Source: Clostridiales bacterium (lineage in GTDB: Bacteria; Bacillota; Clostridia; Saccharofermentanales; Saccharofermentanaceae). Taken from it: a DNA stretch of 64,000 bases. The position numbers and the translations under genes were made by a program. Below the pieces are notes generated by a model. That model did not search any database and was not told where the DNA came from. It saw nothing but the letters and a program-made list of their open reading frames with translations. Each line of letters starts with the position of its first letter. The stretch's first letter is position 1. Location of the stretch: positions 35,801 to 99,800 of the forward strand of contig JAFZWN010000021.1 in NCBI GenBank assembly GCA_017617295.1, in the 5' to 3' direction. Shown in pieces: positions 17,878 through 27,494 of this stretch.

Positions 17878-18726
17878 TCATGTTCTGAGGGCTTCTTCTT
17901 TGGTTATGATCTCGCCCCAGTCCGATGCCCATTTCTCGCAGAAAAGATCCGTATAGCGGATATCCTTATTATCGCGCAGCTTCCTGAACACAGGGAGGAG
18001 ACCCCATGAGAGCGAAGGTATACCGATCACGATAAGGTAAAGAGGTCCCAAAAGGAGAGACTGTAACGTATGACCGAATTCGTGAACAGCCATCTTCTCG
18101 CTCCACTCGCGCTTCTCCCTTGCGCTCTCGCTCATATCATCTTCGGAAGGTACCTGCGGAGTAAAGATGAACTGCCCGACGGACAGACCGCTTTGAAGAG
18201 GCCAGTATGTCCTTATGACGCCGTGGTAGTATCTGTGCGGGCAGTTGAGATAAATGAGATACATGATCGATCCGCCCGTGGTCTGGATATTGCCCCAGGT
18301 CCACTGGATAAAACAGGCGAGAGGATACCAGCCGTTATCGTTCTTAAGTATCCTGCTCTCGATAAGAAGATATATCCCTATGAGATAAAGTCCTGAAAGA
18401 TAACAGATAATGTCTTTAATATCGGCGGTGCTGCCGAGAATGACCGCTGCGGCTGATCCTGGCTTCAGATGGAGGATCTCGCCGAGTCTCAGATACTGCA
18501 GCAGTTCCGTCACCCACCCGAGCACATATATAAGGAGAGGAAGAACGTAAGCCGAGAAGATGCTGTCCTTCTTCCAAAAGACTGCTCTCGCCGCAAAATA
18601 TATAAGCGGTATCACCAGGACATCACCGAGATATCCGCGGATATATCCGCTCCCGAATAAAGCGATCAGATATTCCGTTCCGAAAAGTATGACAGTCAAT
18701 AAGATATAACGAAGCCGTTCTCTCAT
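17878..18726 (-). CDS. DUF2809-type membrane domain fused to HExxH metalloprotease-like domain
   Basis: A 282-residue protein. The first ~125 residues have four membrane helices with RGYLGDVLVIPLIYFAARAVF and LGWVTELLQYLRLGEILHLKP, characteristic of DUF2809. The C-terminal half has AVHEFGHTLQSLLLGPLYL (HEFGH at 215-219), a zinc-metalloprotease-like motif inside a conserved LGPLYLIVIGIPS context. The third zinc ligand is not obvious, so catalysis is uncertain. No Shine-Dalgarno sequence precedes the ATG, but a promoter lies seven bases upstream, suggesting a leaderless mRNA. Function unknown. Confidence 0.65.
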   Translation of the reverse strand: MRERLRYILLTVILFGTEYLIALFGSGYIRGYLGDVLVIPLIYFAARAVFWKKDSIFSAYVLPLLIYVLGWVTELLQYLRLGEILHLKPGSAAAVILGSTADIKDIICYLSGLYLIGIYLLIESRILKNDNGWYPLACFIQWTWGNIQTTGGSIMYLIYLNCPHRYYHGVIRTYWPLQSGLSVGQFIFTPQVPSEDDMSESAREKREWSEKMAVHEFGHTLQSLLLGPLYLIVIGIPSLSWGLLPVFRKLRDNKDIRYTDLFCEKWASDWGEIITKEEALRT

Positions 18727-18733
18727 GGAAACG

Positions 18734-18762
18734 ATTATAGCATTAAGCGTATCTTAGCCCAA
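18734..18762 (-). promoter_or_regulatory. Promoter placed for a leaderless mRNA
   Basis: On the minus strand, TTGGGC (18762-18757), a 17-base spacer and TATAAT (18739-18734) stand seven bases before the ATG of the DUF2809 fusion gene, so transcription should begin at or next to the start codon. Confidence 0.6.
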
Positions 18763-18774
18763 ACAGGTCAGGGT

Positions 18775-19605
18775 TCAGAGATCTATGTCGGGATGTTCTC
18801 CGGAGAAGGCTGTCTGAGGCATCGACATAAGGTATGACATGTCGTGATCGCTTATCGTAAATCCGCCGATATCGAGGTTTGATCTCATGCGCCCGGGATC
18901 ATCAGTTTTTGGGATTATCGAGATCCCCTGCTGATTAAGGAAGCGGAGAAGGAACTTCCCGGGAGTAACGCCGTAATCTGAAGCCATCTTCAGTACGATC
19001 CCGTTCTCTCTGAGCCTTCCTCTTCCGAGCGGACTCCAGGCCTGAACGTGAATGCCGTTTTCTCTGCAGTGATCGACCGTATACTGCTGCATATAACCGA
19101 CATGAAGCTCGAGCTGATCCACCATCGGCTTGATGTCTGAACTGTCGTACAATACTTGAAGATGATGCGGAAGAAAATTGCTGACGCCGACCGCTCTGAT
19201 CCTTCCCTCCCGATAAAGTTCGCTGACGGCTTTCCATGTGGATATCAGGTGTTCCTTCCATTCGGGATCTCCTTTTACCAGTGGCCAATGAAGAAGGTAC
19301 AGATCAAGATAGTCGGTCTGAAGCCTTTTGAGCGATCTCTCGAAAGCTTCCTTTCCTTCTTCGTAACCGAATTCGGTCGGCCATATCTTGCTGGCGATGA
19401 ATACATCTTCTCTGGGGATTCCGCAAGAGCGGAGTTCTTCGCCTACCATTTCCTCGTTTTTGTAGAATGAGGCCGTGTCAAAGTATCTGTATCCGGCCTT
19501 TACCGCTTCGGATACGGATCCCGGTCTTGCCAGGTATGTCCCGTATCCGACAGGGTCGACCTTTAAACCGTTATATAACTTAAAAGATCCTTCGGAAGTG
19601 TTCAT
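18775..19605 (-). CDS. Aldo/keto reductase
   Basis: NAD(P)H-dependent carbonyl reductase of 276 residues. The catalytic tetrad is visible: Asp in RYFDTASFYKNEEMVG, Tyr in the same segment, Lys in IASKIWP and His in LYLLHWP. GVSNF and SIIPKT are further family signatures, the latter contacting the cofactor. Cytoplasmic; the physiological substrate is unknown. The ATG at 19605 has AAGGAGG five bases upstream; an upstream TTG in frame overlaps that site and is rejected. The interrupted peptidase gene ends 20 bases upstream on the same strand. Confidence 0.92.
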   Translation of the reverse strand: MNTSEGSFKLYNGLKVDPVGYGTYLARPGSVSEAVKAGYRYFDTASFYKNEEMVGEELRSCGIPREDVFIASKIWPTEFGYEEGKEAFERSLKRLQTDYLDLYLLHWPLVKGDPEWKEHLISTWKAVSELYREGRIRAVGVSNFLPHHLQVLYDSSDIKPMVDQLELHVGYMQQYTVDHCRENGIHVQAWSPLGRGRLRENGIVLKMASDYGVTPGKFLLRFLNQQGISIIPKTDDPGRMRSNLDIGGFTISDHDMSYLMSMPQTAFSGEHPDIDL

Positions 19606-19624
19606 GTTTGCCTCCTTCAATATT

Positions 19625-21127
19625 TCATTTAAAGAGAAGTACGATAAGAGGATCCGCTATGCCGTCCTCATCTGCGAACCGTGCCTGAGCTTCCTCGGTC
19701 GTAACATCCAGCCAGCCGTCACCGGTCTCGATAAACGACTGACCCGGAAGCGAATATGAGATGATCCGGCTTCCTGCTGCGAATCCGTCCTCATCGGTAT
19801 AAGTATACACATTATCACCCTCGCTTCTCAGCTCAAAGGCGATCTGACTGTCAGAACGGACCACAACAGTATAGTCCTGCACGGAAATGTCTTCGTCAAG
19901 TTCGACCGTATGATATCCCGGCCATTCAAATGTCTCGGTTTTCGAAGCCAGCAGCTCTCCGAATTCACCCTCGTAGATCTCAACCGTGATCGTGGCACCG
20001 GTCGAAAATGTGTCGGTACCTACGGCACTGAGAACCCCTTCGTGATCGTAGACCGATGCGACTGAAGTCACATCGCCTGACGAGACCTGTTCGGTGACCA
20101 TATGACTGTAAGAAAAGGCATCCGCGTAATCATTGCTTATGACGATCGATCCCGGAGATTCGATGAAGCTCTCATAAGATAACCAGAAATATCCGTTGTT
20201 ACCTGAATGATCTCCCCAGGAATTCTGCACGAGCCATGCTCCGTCATTTTCAACATCATGCATAAAGGCCCGCGCAGGAAAATCATCATCGTATCCGACT
20301 ATGGTCACCATATGATCGGTAAATTCCTCGAAATAATACAGGGTCATATAGCCGCGTGTCATGTGGAAATCTCCCGTATTCAGTTCGGCGAGGACTCCGA
20401 CACCGAGAGGCCCGTTATCCCTGAGATATTCCTTGATAGTCTCATGGTCGGCAACGACCGATTCCGTTCCGCTTTCGCCATCGTAAGACAGATCTATCTG
20501 ATCCACCAGTACATCCGACTCCGTAACATAAAACCCGTTTATCGGCTCTGTCATCAGAGTCAGGACTACCGAAGCCGGCGAACCTCCGAGCATGTATCGG
20601 TAATCTTCGTCGGAAGATGCAAGATGAAGACCTTCCTCATCTTCTTCCAGATGAGGGACATAGACCATATCCACGAGTTCGAGCGGATCCATCTCAACTT
20701 ATTCACCTGTATCGATAAGATGCCGGAGCTGCATCGTAACAACGGACGAATATGCCCAGCATGTTCCTCCCACCTGGCTCATCACAGGAACACAGAAGCC
20801 TTCATCGACATAGCAAAAACTTCTGTCCGGATCCTGAAACGGGATATAGAAATCAGTATCGCCGAGAGACATGATCTCGGATGCATCCGAGAAAGGCGGC
20901 GTGTAGATCTCTTCAGCGGTCACAGTCTCTTCAGAAGTCTCAGAGATTTCAGAACTTTCGGAGCTCCCGGAAGCTTCTGATGCTTCAGCGGATACCGTCG
21001 CGCCGGCCTCTGCCGTTCCCTCAGTATCCATGCTCTCCGAAGGAGCGGTGCTGCATGATCCGGCAAGAGCGACCGTAATACATAACGCTGCCGCAGGGAG
21101 GATCTTTACCGTGTCCTTAAAATGCAT
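19625..21127 (-). pseudogene. C1-family (papain-like) cysteine peptidase lipoprotein interrupted by an in-frame stop
   Basis: Two stretches in one reading frame encode one papain-like protein. The first (21127-20699, 142 residues) has a lipoprotein signal (LAGSC, Cys25), a Ser/Glu-rich linker and the nucleophile QVGGTCWAYSS (Cys123). A TAA at 20701-20699 then stops translation. The frame continues with an ATG at 20692 and encodes the histidine (DHMVTIVGYDDD) and asparagine (AWLVQNSWGD) of the catalytic triad and a C-terminal beta domain. Only one substitution separates this from an intact gene of about 500 codons. It may be a recent pseudogene, a sequencing error, or be expressed by read-through or restart (AGGTG lies upstream of the second ATG). 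The first start has GAGGAGA before it. Confidence 0.8.
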
Positions 21128-21276
21128 ATCTTATCTCCTCATGATACCTCTGATGCTTTCGATTCTATCATCATGCTCGATCTGTCGTAACAAGATAAAA
21201 TACACATCCTGACCTGTCATAATCGGGTCGTCCTTATTTCATGGCCTGCAGTTCAGTTGCCCTGTATGATCTTTTT

Positions 21277-21305
21277 CTTTCAGGAATCTTAAAGAATAGT
21301 ATAAT
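21277..21305 (+). promoter_or_regulatory. Probable promoter of the nitroreductase gene
   Basis: TATAAT at 21300-21305 with a weak -35 (CTTTCA, 21277-21282) at 17-base spacing; start codon 37 bases downstream of the -10. Confidence 0.45.
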
Positions 21306-21342
21306 GACAATATAAAAATACAAAGATCGCGGAGGACAGACC

Positions 21343-21870
21343 ATGAACGATATCATCAAGGCAATGGAAGAGCGGAGGAGCATCCGTAAGTTCAAGCCCG
21401 AGATGCCTCCTGAAGAGCAGCTCGAGTGGATCATCGATGCCGGCCTTTATGCCGCCAGCGGAATGGGTAAACAGTCCCCGATAATAATCTGCATTACCAA
21501 TAAGGAAAAGCGCGACAGGCTGATGGAGACCAACCGTAAGATCGGCGGGTGGGGTGAAGGCTTCGATCCTTTCTACGGCGCTCCCGCCATCATGGTCGTC
21601 CTTGCTGATAAGAGTGTCGGCACCTATATCTACGACGGGTCGCTCGCTCTCGGGAACATGATGAATGCCGCTCACTCTCTGGGACTCGGCAGCATCTGGA
21701 TCCACAGAGCCAAGGAGGAATTCGAGACCGACGAATGGAAGTCGCTCCTCAGAGATCTTGGTATCGAGGGTGACTACGAGGGAATAGGGCACTGCGCCGT
21801 CGGCTATATAGACGGAGAGCTTCCCGCCCCCGCTCCCCGTAAAGAAGGACGTACCTTCTTTGTTGAATAA
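21343..21870 (+). CDS. Nitroreductase-family FMN protein
   Basis: A 175-residue flavoenzyme of the nitroreductase superfamily. The N-terminal RRSIRKFKPEMPPEEQLEWI and the following AGLYAASGMGKQSP are the FMN-binding arginine segment and its partner loop; GLGSIWIHRAKEEF is the second phosphate-side motif and GYIDGELPAPAPRK the C-terminal closure. It reduces nitro groups, quinones or related acceptors with NAD(P)H; substrate unknown. GCGGAGGACAG precedes the ATG. The next gene starts two bases after its stop and is probably translated by coupling. Confidence 0.9.
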   Translation: MNDIIKAMEERRSIRKFKPEMPPEEQLEWIIDAGLYAASGMGKQSPIIICITNKEKRDRLMETNRKIGGWGEGFDPFYGAPAIMVVLADKSVGTYIYDGSLALGNMMNAAHSLGLGSIWIHRAKEEFETDEWKSLLRDLGIEGDYEGIGHCAVGYIDGELPAPAPRKEGRTFFVE

Positions 21871-21872
21871 TA

Positions 21873-22649
21873 ATGGAAGTCATTAACGGTCAGTGGTTCA
21901 TGAACGGACTTGACAGATCCGATCCCGGTTGCGTGACCGGGAGCGACCGCCTGCTCGATGTGATCGAGCGTGTCGGATTTCTTCCCCTGTTTCAAAATGA
22001 AGTTCCCGGGTTCTCGGTGGAGAGCATGACCGATCCTTCGTGCTGGTGGTGCGGCGATCCGAACGTTGACCCGTGGGAGTGGCGTGTAACTTTGACTCGC
22101 ACAGGTAAGGTCGCCTACGGCAAGCTTTTCGGTAAGAAGGCGGGCTTTGTCTCGAAAAAATGGTTTCCGTATCTCGCCAACTTCAGAAGAGACGGGTATG
22201 ATTTCGATTCTCTCTACGAGGACGGTAAGGCGGGATATAAAGAGAAGCTCATAATGGATCTGTTCTGGCCTCCGGAAAAAGAGATCCGGGAGATAAAAAA
22301 GAGCAGCCTCAGGAAGGATGTTCCCAACACCGAACTCTTTTCGTACGAAGTAAAGGATAAGGCCGGATTCGGCAAAGACGGCGAGAAGAACTTTGAAGGG
22401 ACATGTGCAAGACTTCAGATGCAGACATATCTGATCGCCAAGGATTTCAGACAGCGTATAGGGAAGAGCGGTGAAGGTTACGGCTGGTCAATCGCCGTCT
22501 ATACGCTTCCGGAATATCTGTGGGGATATGATCATGTGACATCTCAGTACGGCGAGGATCCCGGCAGATCATTTGACAGGATAGTTGATCAGATAAGGAG
22601 TCATTTTGATTCTGACGAGAAGAAGATCAGGAAGGTGTTGAGAAAGTGA
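21873..22649 (+). CDS. AlkZ-related family protein (tentative)
   Basis: A 258-residue cytoplasmic protein. WEWRVTLTRTGKVAYGKLFG, KAGFVSKKWFPYLANFRRDG and RLQMQTYLIAKDF match a clostridial family I know as AlkZ-related; a DNA-repair role comes from that family name only. WWCGDPNVDPWEW may bind metal. No ribosome binding site precedes the ATG, which is two bases after the nitroreductase stop, so coupled translation is likely. An internal ATG near 21900 is a less likely start. Confidence 0.5.
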   Translation: MEVINGQWFMNGLDRSDPGCVTGSDRLLDVIERVGFLPLFQNEVPGFSVESMTDPSCWWCGDPNVDPWEWRVTLTRTGKVAYGKLFGKKAGFVSKKWFPYLANFRRDGYDFDSLYEDGKAGYKEKLIMDLFWPPEKEIREIKKSSLRKDVPNTELFSYEVKDKAGFGKDGEKNFEGTCARLQMQTYLIAKDFRQRIGKSGEGYGWSIAVYTLPEYLWGYDHVTSQYGEDPGRSFDRIVDQIRSHFDSDEKKIRKVLRK

Positions 22650-22768
22650 GTCCGGACGTCAGCAGTTTCCGATCCGGGTGGTTCTGCTCTCGATCCATGC
22701 GTGGTCTTGACAGGACATGATCAGTTTGAATAATTAATAAATATTCATTTGAGTTTATAAATATGCAC

Positions 22769-22797
22769 TATACAGGGCCAAAAAGGTATGCTATAAT
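22769..22797 (+). promoter_or_regulatory. Promoter of the acidic lipoprotein gene
   Basis: TATACA (22769-22774), 17 bases, TATAAT (22792-22797). The leader of about 60 bases ends in a strong AAGGAGGG. Confidence 0.6.
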
Positions 22798-22866
22798 ATC
22801 TTTGGTGGAACGCGGAAAGCGTTGATTTGCAAGGCTTAGACCTGCATGGAATAAGGAGGGATCTAT

Positions 22867-23394
22867 ATGAAGAAGTTTGTATGCGGTATACTGTGTGTTA
22901 GTGTGCTCTTTTCTCTTTGCGGATGCGGAAGAAAGAAAGTCATCAAGATCGATGATGACGATCTGACAGATGCATTTGAAGAATTCTTCGACTGGGAAGA
23001 GGACGATGATTACAGAGTAAGCAAGAACCGCGAGGTAAGAGGCATTAACTACGAGGATCTGGAAGACCCGTACTTCTATGATGCTAATCTGTATATCCAG
23101 GGAGCAGAGTTCACGGAAGATACGACGTATGCCTATATCCTCTATATCGAATTCGAGGATGAGGATGATGCAAGCGAGTATTTCTCTCATTACTATGACG
23201 AATATACCTGGGTCGACGATGACGACAGATATTATAGAGACGGACAGTACGGTTATATCTTCGATAATGACGAGAAAGAGAAGTTTTCCGGTTATCTTTA
23301 TGCCGAGGATATGGTCATCGAGTTTAGCAGCTACGATGCCGACGGCGTGAAGATCCTCCGTGATATGTTCAGATCTCTGAAGCTTCCCGCATAA
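22867..23394 (+). CDS. Acidic surface lipoprotein
   Basis: A 175-residue lipoprotein: signal MKKFVCGILCVSVLFSLCGC with lipobox LCGC and the lipidated Cys at residue 20. The mature protein is strikingly acidic, with Asp/Glu/Tyr-rich runs (DDDDLTDAFEEFFDWEEDDD, VDDDDRYYRDGQ), and may bind cations. No known domain recognised. It has its own promoter and a perfect terminator, so it is a single-gene unit. Confidence 0.8.
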   Translation: MKKFVCGILCVSVLFSLCGCGRKKVIKIDDDDLTDAFEEFFDWEEDDDYRVSKNREVRGINYEDLEDPYFYDANLYIQGAEFTEDTTYAYILYIEFEDEDDASEYFSHYYDEYTWVDDDDRYYRDGQYGYIFDNDEKEKFSGYLYAEDMVIEFSSYDADGVKILRDMFRSLKLPA

Positions 23395-23433
23395 GGCGGA
23401 AGAATCCTTTTTGAGTTTATCGGGTTGATATTT

Positions 23434-23471
23434 GACCGGCAGTTTTTCTGAGACTGCCGGTCATTCTTTTT
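23434..23471 (+). terminator. Intrinsic terminator after the acidic lipoprotein
   Basis: Perfect 10-bp stem GACCGGCAGT / ACTGCCGGTC (23434-23443, 23453-23462), 9-base loop, then ATTCTTTTT. Confidence 0.9.
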
Positions 23472-23541
23472 GAAATAACGTTCATCAGATTACCGGGACT
23501 TGCCGTTACCGCCACGTTGGTCAGAGTATTTAGTTTTTTCG

Positions 23542-23659
23542 GCTGTCCCTGTTTTTGTGCTTGTAACCTCGTTTTTGTGTACCACACCAGGGACAAAGGC
23601 GGGTTTGTCCCTACCCTTGTACATAAAATTGTGGTTACAAGAAGCAAATCAGGGACAGA
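23542..23659 (+). repeat. 118-bp palindromic intergenic repeat, copy B
   Basis: Same orientation as copy A. Ends are GCTGTCCCT and AGGGACAG; the centre has AGGGACAAAGGCGGGTTTG and the distal part GGTTACAAGAAGCAAAT. A block of about 40 bases around the central palindrome is identical to the reverse complement of copy C. Confidence 0.88.
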
Positions 23660-23954
23660 GGGAGTCTGCGGATAACAGCAGGGAAAAGGCATTAGAAATG
23701 TTGGAGATATTATCCTGACAGATACGATGCTTACCACAGTTGTGATCACCGGAAGATATATTGTCAGTGAAGAAACGGAAATCAACTGCGACTTGATATT
23801 ATAAAGCGGCAGGAACTTCGGTATTCAACCGCTATAAAAGCCCGCGGGTACGAATACCTTTGGGCTTTTGGTGTGTATGACATTGTTACTGTTATTTTAA
23901 TACTATCGGTATGGGAATAAAAGAGTTTTCTTTCAAGTGTGAGTTGAAAACGCC
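23660..23954. other. Gene-free stretch with a hairpin
   Basis: No gene supported. AAAAGCCC (23836-23843) and GGGCTTTT (23862-23869) form a hairpin ending in T residues, resembling a terminator although no plus-strand gene immediately precedes it. Confidence 0.55.
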
Positions 23955-25004
23955 TTAAGTATCTTCAGAATCCTTTCTGCACTTCATCTTAAGAAGCACA
24001 TACCCTGCGGCGGTGATCAATCCGCTTACGATGACGCAGACATAGAATGAGATGCCGCGGCTTAACATCTCTAGGTGGAAGGCGGTCTGACGTTCCATCA
24101 GGCTTTTAAACCCGTCGATCATGAGAAAGTCAGCGACACCCATGGCGCCGGGGATGGGGACGCAGCTGTAGCCCAGTGTGACAAGACACTGGGCAGAGAA
24201 TACGGAGCGTGCGGTCTTTCCGTTGCCGCCCAGAGCTAGATACATGAACACCGGTACCAAGACCTGACAAGTTCTCTGAAGAAGGTTCAGAAGGAATGCC
24301 GCTATTATCGTTTTTGTCTTGCCGGCCATCATGGTGACGCACTCGCCGTATTCGACTTCCGACTTGTCGATCTTTTTGAGCTTGCGGTCGACTTTTCTGA
24401 TCAGGTGTTTTTCGTGAAGCTTATATATGATCTTACGGATCGAATTAAAGGCTACATGACCTTTGCGCAGGACGACGAGCCAGAAACAGATGACTCCCGC
24501 CAGGGCAAGGAATCCGAGGATTATCAGGATCTTTCCCAGAGGCCTGAAACCGAAGAACACGTTGTGGTCCAGAACGATAGAGATTATTCCCAGAACGATT
24601 ATCCCGGCTGTATACATTATCGTGTTGACTATAAGCGTAACCGTGACGACACCGGCGGGGATCCCGTCCTTGATAAGGAAATATGCGCTCGCAGGCTGGC
24701 CTCCCGTGGCTGACGGCGTGATCGCCGAGAAATAGATATCCGATGTGGAGTATAGAAGCCCCCTGCCGAGGTGCTTTTTGTAACCGAGTCCGCGAAGGAT
24801 GGTACAGACCGCTACACCTTCGAGGAAGATGTAAAGTACGGTCGACAGGATTGCCGCCGCTGTCCAACGCGGGTCGGCTTCCTTCAGATCGTTTATTAAC
24901 TCTCCCAAGGAGAGATCCCCGCTTCGAAGGAGCACGGCCAATATGGTCAGTACTGCAAGAAGGAGCGAGAAGCATGACCAGAATATCTTCTTTTTGCTAT
25001 CCAT
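23955..25004 (-). CDS. LPG-synthase-TM / UPF0104 family membrane protein
   Basis: A 349-residue integral membrane protein with about eight helices. ITPSATGGQPASAYFLIKDG is the signature of the flippase-like membrane domain found in MprF and AglD-type proteins, and VPIPGAMGVADFLMIDGF is a second family motif. Members move or modify lipids; without the MprF catalytic domain, lysyl transfer is not expected. The ribosome binding site is weak (GGGCAAATA before the ATG). Its ligand is unknown. Confidence 0.85.
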   Translation of the reverse strand: MDSKKKIFWSCFSLLLAVLTILAVLLRSGDLSLGELINDLKEADPRWTAAAILSTVLYIFLEGVAVCTILRGLGYKKHLGRGLLYSTSDIYFSAITPSATGGQPASAYFLIKDGIPAGVVTVTLIVNTIMYTAGIIVLGIISIVLDHNVFFGFRPLGKILIILGFLALAGVICFWLVVLRKGHVAFNSIRKIIYKLHEKHLIRKVDRKLKKIDKSEVEYGECVTMMAGKTKTIIAAFLLNLLQRTCQVLVPVFMYLALGGNGKTARSVFSAQCLVTLGYSCVPIPGAMGVADFLMIDGFKSLMERQTAFHLEMLSRGISFYVCVIVSGLITAAGYVLLKMKCRKDSEDT

Positions 25005-25024
25005 TATTTGCCCATATATAACGC

Positions 25025-25051
25025 CGCGGAGTATAACTCTCCGCGCTTTTT
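25025..25051 (+). terminator. Hairpin with T tract on the plus strand
   Basis: CGCGGAG (25025-25031) and CTCCGCG (25039-25045) then CTTTTTC. No plus-strand gene precedes it; on the other strand it lies just upstream of the UPF0104 gene. Confidence 0.45.
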
Positions 25052-25112
25052 CTCAACCAATAGATATATTATCACATAGTTTTTGAGATCTGAAACAACA
25101 AAAAACGCACTC

Positions 25113-25152
25113 TAAAAGAGGCCTGCCAAATGGGGTGGCGCGGCCTCTTTTA
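25113..25152 (-). terminator. Terminator of the pentose operon
   Basis: TAAAAGAGGCC and its complement (25113-25123, 25142-25152) form an 11-bp stem; read leftward after araD it is followed by a T-rich run. Confidence 0.85.
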
Positions 25153-25179
25153 AATTGGAGGTAGGGGGGTAAACAATAG

Positions 25180-25881
25180 TTATTTCTTTGCCTGACCGTA
25201 GTAGGCATTTGCACCGTGCTTCCTGAAGAAGTGCTTGTCGCGGAGACAGTCGGGCGCGGGGGATAAGCCGGGATTAAGAAGCTCTGTTCGAAGTGCCATC
25301 CTGGCAACTTCCTCCATGACTACGGAATTATGGACTGCTTCGTTGGGATCCTTGCCCCAGGAGAATACTCCGTGGTTGGTGCAGAGGACGCCGGGCGTGT
25401 AGTTAGGATCGATATTACGGGTGTTGAATGTCTCGATTATCACGAGCCCCGTGTTCTTTTCATACTCACCGCCGATCTCCTCGGGCGTCAGCGATCTGGC
25501 GCAGGGGATGGGACCATAGAAATAGTCCGCATGCGTCGTTCCGTAAAGGGGGATATCGCGGCCTGCCTGGGCCCAGGACGTTGCTTCGGGGGAGTGAGTG
25601 TGTACGACACCGCCGATGTCCTTAAAGGCCTTATAGAGTTCGATATGGGTGGGCGTATCGGAGGAGGGGTTGAGATCTCCTTCGATCCTGTTGCCGTCCA
25701 GATCGAGAACGACCATGTTGTCCGCCGTCATCTCAGCGTATTCGACACCGCTGGGCTTAATGACGATAAGACCCTTTTCGCGGTCGATGCCGCTGACGTT
25801 GCCCCATGTGAAAGTTACGAGCTTTCTCTTGGGGAGTTCGATGTTGGCCAGGTATACTTTCTGTTTCAGTTCTTCGAGCAT
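25180..25881 (-). CDS. araD: L-ribulose-5-phosphate 4-epimerase
   Basis: Zinc enzyme converting L-ribulose 5-phosphate to D-xylulose 5-phosphate, the last step that brings L-arabinose into the pentose phosphate pathway. 233 residues, the normal length. Zinc ligands are in [16 protein letters not shown] (His-x-His) and [24 protein letters not shown] and [14 protein letters not shown] are further class II aldolase/epimerase signatures. The start has AAGGAGGC upstream. Last gene of a five-gene operon and followed by a strong terminator. Confidence 0.95.
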   Translation of the reverse strand: MLEELKQKVYLANIELPKRKLVTFTWGNVSGIDREKGLIVIKPSGVEYAEMTADNMVVLDLDGNRIEGDLNPSSDTPTHIELYKAFKDIGGVVHTHSPEATSWAQAGRDIPLYGTTHADYFYGPIPCARSLTPEEIGGEYEKNTGLVIIETFNTRNIDPNYTPGVLCTNHGVFSWGKDPNEAVHNSVVMEEVARMALRTELLNPGLSPAPDCLRDKHFFRKHGANAYYGQAKK

Positions 25882-25900
25882 TATTAAATGCCTCCTTGGA

Positions 25901-27469
25901 TCAGAGTGATATTTTTTCTACAGCTATCCGCTCTATGTCGAGAGCATCCTTATACGAAGCGAGATAGGAAGCGAAGCCTTCCTTGTCGGAAGCGTCCGCA
26001 TCAGAAGTGGAAGATTTGCAGTCGGCGAAGATCTTCCCGTTCAGGAAGTCGCTTAAGCTTCCTGTGAAGCCGTCTTCACTCTTGGCGAGAAGATACAGAC
26101 CGAGAAGCGACATTCCCCAGGGACCGCCTTCGCCTGCCGTCTCCATGACCGTGACGGGGGCACCCAGTGCCGCTGCCATTATCTTCTGTCCTGCCACGGG
26201 TGTCTTGAAGAAACCGCCGTGACCGTACATCTTGTCGACAGCCACATTCTCTTCGCCCAGGATATCCATGCCGATCTTAAGCGTTGCTACGGCGGACATT
26301 AACTGGGATCTTGTAAAGTTCTCGAAAGTCATAGCCGAGTCGGGCTTACGGACCAGGAGGGGACGTCCCTCTGACAGTCCGGTAACGGGCTCTCCCGAGA
26401 AGTAGTTGAAGCCGATAACGCCGTCACAGTCAGGCTGTCCCTTCAGGGCGCTGCTGAAGAATGCGGTATAGATCGTACCCATGTCGACATCGGCGCCGAC
26501 CGCATCCGCGAATCCCTTGAGGAATCCTGCCCATGCATTGATCTCGGATGTGCAGTTGTTGCAGTGCACCATTGCGACGGGGCTGCCGTCGGGCGTGGTT
26601 ACTATATCTATCTCCTTGTGTACTTTGGAGAGGGGCTTTTCCATAACGATCATGGCGAAAACGGAAGTTCCTGCGCTGACGTTGCCTGTCCTTACCGCGA
26701 TGCTGTTCGTGGCGGCCATGCCCGTACCGGCGTCGCCTTCGGGAGGGCACATGGGGATGCCGGGGACGAGATCTCCCTCGGGATCGAGGAAGAGGGCACC
26801 TTCGGAAGTGAGGGTGCCGGCGTTATCGCCTGCGCTTAATACCCTGGGAAGAAGAGCCTTAAGATCCTTGCCCGTGAGTTCATTGAACTTCGCGATCATG
26901 ACGGGATCGTAGTCGCTGCCGCTTATAGGGAACATGCCGGATGCATCGCCGATTCCGAGTACCTTCTCGCCCGTGAGCTTCTCGTGGATGAATCCCGCGA
27001 GTGTCGTGAAGTGCGTGACGCTAGGGATATGAGGTTCGTTTCTAAGGATCGCCTGATAGAAATGAGCGATGCTCCATCTCTGGGGGATATTGAATCCGAA
27101 TGCATCGGTCAGCTTATCGGCGGCTTCTTCCGTGATCGTGTTTCTCCATGTCCTGAAAGGAACGAGGAGACTGCCTTCGGAATCGAATGCCATATATCCG
27201 TGCATCATGGCGCTTATGCCGATGGCACCGACAGTGGTGAGCGTCTCGCCGAACCTGGACTTATAGTCGTTCTTGAGATCTCTGTAACAGTCCTGAAGAC
27301 CGTTTCTGATCGCGTCGAGAGAGTAGGACCAGATCTTTCTGCCGTCTTCGTCGATCAATTCGTTCTCCCATGTGTGGGAGCCCTCTGCGACGATCTTGCC
27401 GCTCTTGTCCGTCATTACCGCCTTGATCCTGGTGGAACCGAATTCGATTCCCAAAGCTGCGTCTTTCAT
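25901..27469 (-). CDS. FGGY-family carbohydrate kinase, probable ribulokinase
   Basis: A 522-residue sugar kinase. The N-terminal phosphate loop [13 protein letters not shown], the central [14 protein letters not shown] and the C-terminal [20 protein letters not shown] plus [15 protein letters not shown] are FGGY-family features. Between araD and hemicellulases, the likely reaction is phosphorylation of L-ribulose, but it differs from classical AraB, so xylulose or another ketose is possible. AAAGGAGGATATC precedes the start. It lies 19 bases upstream of araD in the same operon; no araA is in the window. Confidence 0.85.
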   Translation of the reverse strand: MKDAALGIEFGSTRIKAVMTDKSGKIVAEGSHTWENELIDEDGRKIWSYSLDAIRNGLQDCYRDLKNDYKSRFGETLTTVGAIGISAMMHGYMAFDSEGSLLVPFRTWRNTITEEAADKLTDAFGFNIPQRWSIAHFYQAILRNEPHIPSVTHFTTLAGFIHEKLTGEKVLGIGDASGMFPISGSDYDPVMIAKFNELTGKDLKALLPRVLSAGDNAGTLTSEGALFLDPEGDLVPGIPMCPPEGDAGTGMAATNSIAVRTGNVSAGTSVFAMIVMEKPLSKVHKEIDIVTTPDGSPVAMVHCNNCTSEINAWAGFLKGFADAVGADVDMGTIYTAFFSSALKGQPDCDGVIGFNYFSGEPVTGLSEGRPLLVRKPDSAMTFENFTRSQLMSAVATLKIGMDILGEENVAVDKMYGHGGFFKTPVAGQKIMAAALGAPVTVMETAGEGGPWGMSLLGLYLLAKSEDGFTGSLSDFLNGKIFADCKSSTSDADASDKEGFASYLASYKDALDIERIAVEKISL

Positions 27470-27494
27470 TTAAGATATCCTCCTTTAAGGATTA

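Noticed and set aside
23417..23785. 122-codon frame over repeat copy B
   Set aside because: It runs through a terminator hairpin and the dispersed repeat, so it is not a protein gene.
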